Assembly: GCA_003952965.2 (NCBI GenBank)
Contig: RXIC02000111.1
Coordinates: 1 to 64,000, forward strand
DNA from: Morella rubra
Taxonomy: Eukaryota > Streptophyta > Magnoliopsida > Fagales > Myricaceae
Length of the DNA: 64,000 nt
Direction of reading: 5' to 3'
The translations under genes and the position numbers were made by a program. A model generated the notes under the pieces. That model saw only the letters and a program-made list of their open reading frames with translations, did not search any database and was not told the DNA's origin. Shown here one piece after another: positions 60,238 through 64,000 of the stretch; within the stretch, counting starts at the first letter, position 1; each line of letters starts with the position of its first letter.

Positions 60238-61915
60238 CTACTGCAAGAAGATGTACATGGGACCCCCGGGTTTGGTTTTAGCCCTGTAGAAAACCCTCTT
60301 CTTCTTGAAGTTCTGGTTTTCGATGGTTAGCAGTATTCTCCCGGGTTCAGTGATGTAGAAAGAATTTCTAACACTCTCTCCCATTTTCTTTTGATTTTGG
60401 ACCAAGATTCTGTACGAGCCTTCGTCGTCTGGAATGAACTCCTCCTTGTAGGATACCTCCCATCCGACTATAGTTATGTCCCACACCACTGTCACCCCGG
60501 CCTAACCACAACCCAAACCCAAAAGAAAAATTATCGAAAGGAGTTCAGGAACAAAGTAATTACAAGCTTAATTTCAATTTATTTGGCAAATGTTCTCTGC
60601 AATTTACTCTGGGTGGAATCTGATCAGGTTAAATATTTATGTACCTCAGTGGCTGGAAATTCGATATACGTAGTTGAACCTCGTCTGATTATTAGCTCTG
60701 AAGCCTTCTCTGCAGGGGAGAATTCATCATCGTTCTCTCTCTTGAGACCACCATAGTCCACTGGAAGATCTTCTGGGCTACAAACCTTTTTGGGTTTTTA
60801 ATTAAGCAAACTTGCATCAAAAAAATTTGCAAGACAGAACAAGATCTAATTGATTATCAACTTGAAGTCAGTGTGCTCACTTGAGAAGTGTCTTTGTAAC
60901 TTTTGATGGTCTGACAAAGATGAACTTTCTTCTGTTTCTCTGATATATGAACCGTGAAAGCAGCATATGGGATGCGTAGTACCAAAATGGTACATTTATG
61001 ACAATCTGCACAGCTTGATAAGTAAATAACTCGAGATTATGAAATCCTTGGAAGGCAATTTTTCTAATAGCTAAGTCAATATCATTGGAGTGAATTACTT
61101 ACGACTTTGTGAATGATCTCGGGATAATAGTCTTGAACCAGCATAATCGTTTCCTTGTTAATAGAACGAAGCTCTTTCATTCCAGGTCCTAGAGAGTTGT
61201 TTAAATCAATGATTTGCACTGCAGAGTCCACGCCTCCATTGCTGAAGCCCAGCTTCTTGATTCCCTTCTCCATGTATTGCACCCACCACCTTAGAAACTC
61301 CTTGCACTTCTCTTCTGTTCCAAACGCTTTCTTGTACAATTCCTTGTCCTTGAAAGCCGCATAGATGATGTAAAACAGTGGGTGGCCGTCCCTGTCTCTA
61401 CCTTTCTGGTGCATTACATTTTCAAGGTCGAAGCCCAACTTCTCTTCAAGTATTCCATCCGTCTTGTAGTCTCTACGCCATATCAGCGTCTTGCGAAGCA
61501 TCTCAAAGGCGTCCTGAACATTGAACTCCGTGGCTCTTAAGAATTTCAGAAGCACAAGATCAGTGTCTGCGTGACCTTTACTCGGCAATAAAGGCACGCC
61601 CCAAAGGGCAATATCTCTAAGTTTTTCCCTCGCCTTTCTGCGCTTTTTCGCTGAAAGGTATTTGCCTGGTTTCCCTAGAAGATAAATACCAAGAATCGCG
61701 TCTTCGACCCTGCACCGGAATTCCAACAATGCCTTCTTCCTTTCGTATGTCATTTCAACACAAGTGTTTCCATCTTCCAATTGTTCGGTTTTTTGGTCTA
61801 TGAAGACGTTTTCATTTTCAGTCCCATCGCCGCTGTCATTGTAATCAACCTCCTTGCCATCGTGGGTCTTCTCATTTTCATCAACATTGTGGGCTGTCTC
61901 ATTTTTCTCCACCAT
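60238..61915 (-). CDS. Patellin (Sec14 / CRAL-TRIO plus GOLD) phosphoinositide-binding protein
   Basis: Four exons (61915-61103, 61005-60881, 60777-60645, 60501-60238) give 444 residues. An acidic, low-complexity N-terminus (about residues 1-55) is followed by the CRAL-TRIO N-terminal helices (DTDLVLLKFLRATEFNVQDA), the CRAL-TRIO lipid-binding domain (about 165-315, with RDRDGHPLFYIIY, VQIIDLNNSLGPG, QDYYPEIIHKV, INVPFWYYASHML) and a C-terminal GOLD domain (about 340-444, AGVTVVWDITIVGWEVSY onwards). Patellins bind phosphoinositides and act at membranes in cell-plate formation and vesicle traffic. The junction of exons 2 and 3 is odd: the expected family sequence is a lysine followed by FVSPED. 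To keep frame I had to use the acceptor TTTGTAG|C at 60777, which gives TLLNPEDLP and drops three residues. The nearer AAAAAG acceptor would shift the frame and remove the GOLD domain. Confidence 0.9.
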
Positions 61916-62060
61916 TGTTGGTTGATCTGGAGCTCCTCCCTGATCAGATTCCGGCTACCTGACTCACTGACTCGCCAGAAACTGGAGGTGGGAGGTGCCC
62001 AGATTCTATTTTTGGAGTCTCAAAGATACGACAGTTTTTACCCTGAGATTTTCTCTCGTG

Positions 62061-62068
62061 TATATATG
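62061..62068 (-). promoter_or_regulatory. Possible TATA box of the patellin gene
   Basis: An alternating TATATA string on the minus strand about 150 bases upstream of the patellin ATG. Confidence 0.4.
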
Positions 62069-62139
62069 GAACCAAAGAGATGATTCTGTCCAGAAAAGCG
62101 TTTTGACTGTCTAGCATAACTCTTCCAAATACCAACCAT

Positions 62140-62390
62140 TGGTTGCCAGGCCCCAAATTTGGGGTCTACATTCTTATTTTGGAATGGAATGGAATGGAGG
62201 CGCTAGGCCTTTTTTTCCCTCCCTCTGTACTTAACTGTGTGTTGGTATTTGGTTGCCAGGCCCAAATTTGGGGTCTTGGTTTTTTCGTTTTTTTTTTTTT
62301 TTTTCTTGCAGGTCTACATTCTTATTTTGGAATGGAGGCACTAGACCTTTTCCCTCCCTCTGTACGTAACTGTGTTTGGTATTTATTGTT
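62140..62390. repeat. Two-copy tandem repeat upstream of patellin
   Basis: TTGGTTGCCAGGCC...AAATTTGGGGTCT, then TACATTCTTATTTTGGAATGG, then CCTCCCTCTGTAC.TAACTGTG occur twice (about 62141-62248 and 62249-62386). The second copy carries a poly-T insertion of about 25 bases. The first copy includes the palindrome CCCCAAATTTGGGG. Confidence 0.88.
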
Positions 62391-62399
62391 CCGCAAAAA

Positions 62400-63486
62400 A
62401 TAGTAGCTACTACCCCTAATGATCAATACGAGTGCCAGCAATAAAAGTAAAATAGTTGACTTGTTAAATACTGTCAAGGATGATCTTGTTTGGAAACAGT
62501 GTTAGGTTGTGGAACAAATTAGATGTTTTTGCATAGATATAGATACTCTAATTAAATAGTCTAATTCAAAGAGAAATATTAAATAGTCTAATTCAAAAAG
62601 AAATAGATATAATAAATGAACCGGAATCATACAGTGAAGAATCTATTCTAATGAGTAATTAATATGGACAATAATAAAATATTGTAAGACACCTACATTG
62701 TACCTATCTATCTCTCTAAAATGAATGGTCCAATTCAAACAACAAATTAAAGAAAATCCTGAGTCGTTTCTGCATACCATTAAACTCCCACTGCATAAAA
62801 CGTTCCTTAAATTTTCCAACATTTGAGAAGGCGACTAAAAAGTTAGCCCATGAACCAAACCAGAAGACTACCAAGAGGAATAGAACGGATCAAACCGAGA
62901 AAGTGGAGGAAGAGGAATGTCTCAGATGAAACTTGTTGAACCAGTCGAGCGATGTAAGGCTTTTAACGCAATTGTCAGGAAGTGAAAAGAAAACAAGGGA
63001 TGCAAACTAACGTACACAAAAGTCGACTGAGCAGTACCCCGAGGCTGCATTTGCAAGATTGGAGAAGAAAACCTTTTAATTGTGCCATCCGGCTTCATCC
63101 AAAACTTCTCTATTCGATTTCGGAGCGAACCCCCCTTCTAACCCTATAAATTAGCCCTCTTTTTTTTAGCACCATAAATTAGTCCTTGCACCTACTCTCA
63201 TTGCCCCGACATCAGCTGCATTCAATCAAAATAAATCCCTATGTGAAATAGGAACAAAAGCTCTAACATTGCCCTGCACATCACGATGTTGAATAGAAGG
63301 GCTGCTGTCTAACATTGTCTTGAATATCACTAAAGAATACATCCAACACCGGTTATCCTTAAATTCCTAGCAAGACTAACAATGGCTATGCAATTAGTCA
63401 TAATTTACAGAAATTCTAGGGGTTAAAGGGTTAACAAAATTATCTACATAAGCAGCAATAACCAGCCGGAGCATGTAGTTGACCAT
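62400..63486. other. Region between the patellin promoter and SMC1
   Basis: No gene recognised. AT-rich, with a short tandem of ATTAAATAGTCTAATTCAAA at about 62550-62602. The SMC1 3' untranslated region probably occupies part of the right end. Confidence 0.45.
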
Positions 63487-63895
63487 TTATGACTCCCGAT
63501 ATTTGGTCAGGTCAAATGTCAAGGTTCTTGAGCAGCTGCAAAGGTAAGAACATTTACCATGCCCCAGGTTAATTTGGTTGAGATTATGGATCAAATCCAA
63601 ATGAAGGAAAAAAAATTGTGCGCTAAATATTGAAAAATATATCACTATTATATGTGAAGGAGCTCACCCCCTCTCAGAGTCCCTGTAGACACCAACCAAA
63701 GCTTCGGCCTTATCATAAAAGGTATCTTTCAGTGATATCACAATACTTTGAAATCCACTGCCACCCTCAGGATCCTGATTACCCCTGGCTCCTTCGCACG
63801 ATTTTGAACGAATGAACCCGGCAACCTTGGCCACATTTAAGTTATCCAATGCAGCATCGACTTCATCCAATATGAAAAATGGCGAAGGCCTATAA
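63487..63895 (-). CDS. SMC1 cohesin subunit, 3' end (gene continues beyond the window)
   Basis: The last two exons are visible on the minus strand: 63895-63668 and 63535-63487. They encode [20 protein letters not shown], then [35 protein letters not shown] and GVYRDSERG, and after the last intron [15 protein letters not shown] and a stop. [12 protein letters not shown] is the Walker B motif (the catalytic Asp-Glu pair) of the C-terminal ATPase lobe, and the following SIVISLKD is the D-loop/H-loop region of SMC1. Five G at the donor give the frame GG|C across the last intron. The preceding exon, with the C-loop signature LSGGE, must lie beyond 64000. SMC1 pairs with SMC3 in the cohesin ring that holds sister chromatids together. 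Confidence 0.95.
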
Positions 63896-64000
63896 CTGAA
63901 ACCATTCATACAAGGAAAGTGAAAGCCCATTAATTAATCAAGTAATTCTAGCTGTCTCCTAATGCGAATGCTTCCTGTCTGGTCTGTATTGATGCAACAG

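Overview
This is nuclear DNA from a flowering plant. Every recognisable gene has plant-type introns, the intergenic DNA is AT-rich and full of small inverted-repeat transposons, and the families present (PHT1, ADF, RUS/DUF647, R2R3-MYB, DUF761, 11S globulin, patellin) point to a seed plant. The globulins and MYB look like those of a woody eudicot, but the species cannot be fixed from the sequence. I rebuilt exon structures by hand from GT/AG signals, reading frame and remembered family sequences. No prokaryotic system, CRISPR array or intact autonomous transposon was seen.

Layout. Bases 1-5566 hold no gene I can support. A 3.75 kb CACTA transposon (5567-9319, 3-bp target duplication AGT) has no transposase and carries exon-like pieces of host genes: an FAD monooxygenase-like nucleotide-binding fold and an RBM28/NOP4-like RNA-binding protein. 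Next come a PHT1 phosphate transporter (11694-13265, +) with phosphate-starvation motifs in its promoter, an ADF6-type actin-depolymerizing factor (14624-17367, -), the NuA4 subunit EAF6 (20179-23565, +) and RUS2/DUF647 (25022-29011, +). Bases 29012-38384 are gene-poor and rich in tandem and fold-back repeats. An R2R3-MYB of subgroup 2 (MYB13/14/15 type) lies at 38385-39975 (+), followed by a stranded SLU7 exon (43085-43286) and a DUF761 gene (44485-45018, -).

The right third is a seed-storage cluster of three complete four-exon 11S globulin genes. A is at 46065-48001 (+) and is divergent. B is at 52047-54055 (+) and C at 56793-58961 (-); these two are close relatives in convergent orientation. 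An uncharacterised small secreted protein gene (49210-50114, -) sits between A and B. After C come a tRNA-Arg(CCG) gene (59415-59486, -), a patellin (Sec14-GOLD) gene (60238-61915, -) with an odd splice acceptor, and the 3' end of SMC1 (63487-63895, -), which continues past the window.

The genes do not form an operon or a single pathway. The only functional grouping is the globulin cluster: B and C share a legumin-box element upstream of their TATA boxes and should be co-expressed in maturing seed. The most unusual element is the gene-capturing CACTA transposon. The next is a three-copy tandem array whose unit appears to have been built from half of a fold-back transposon plus flanking DNA.
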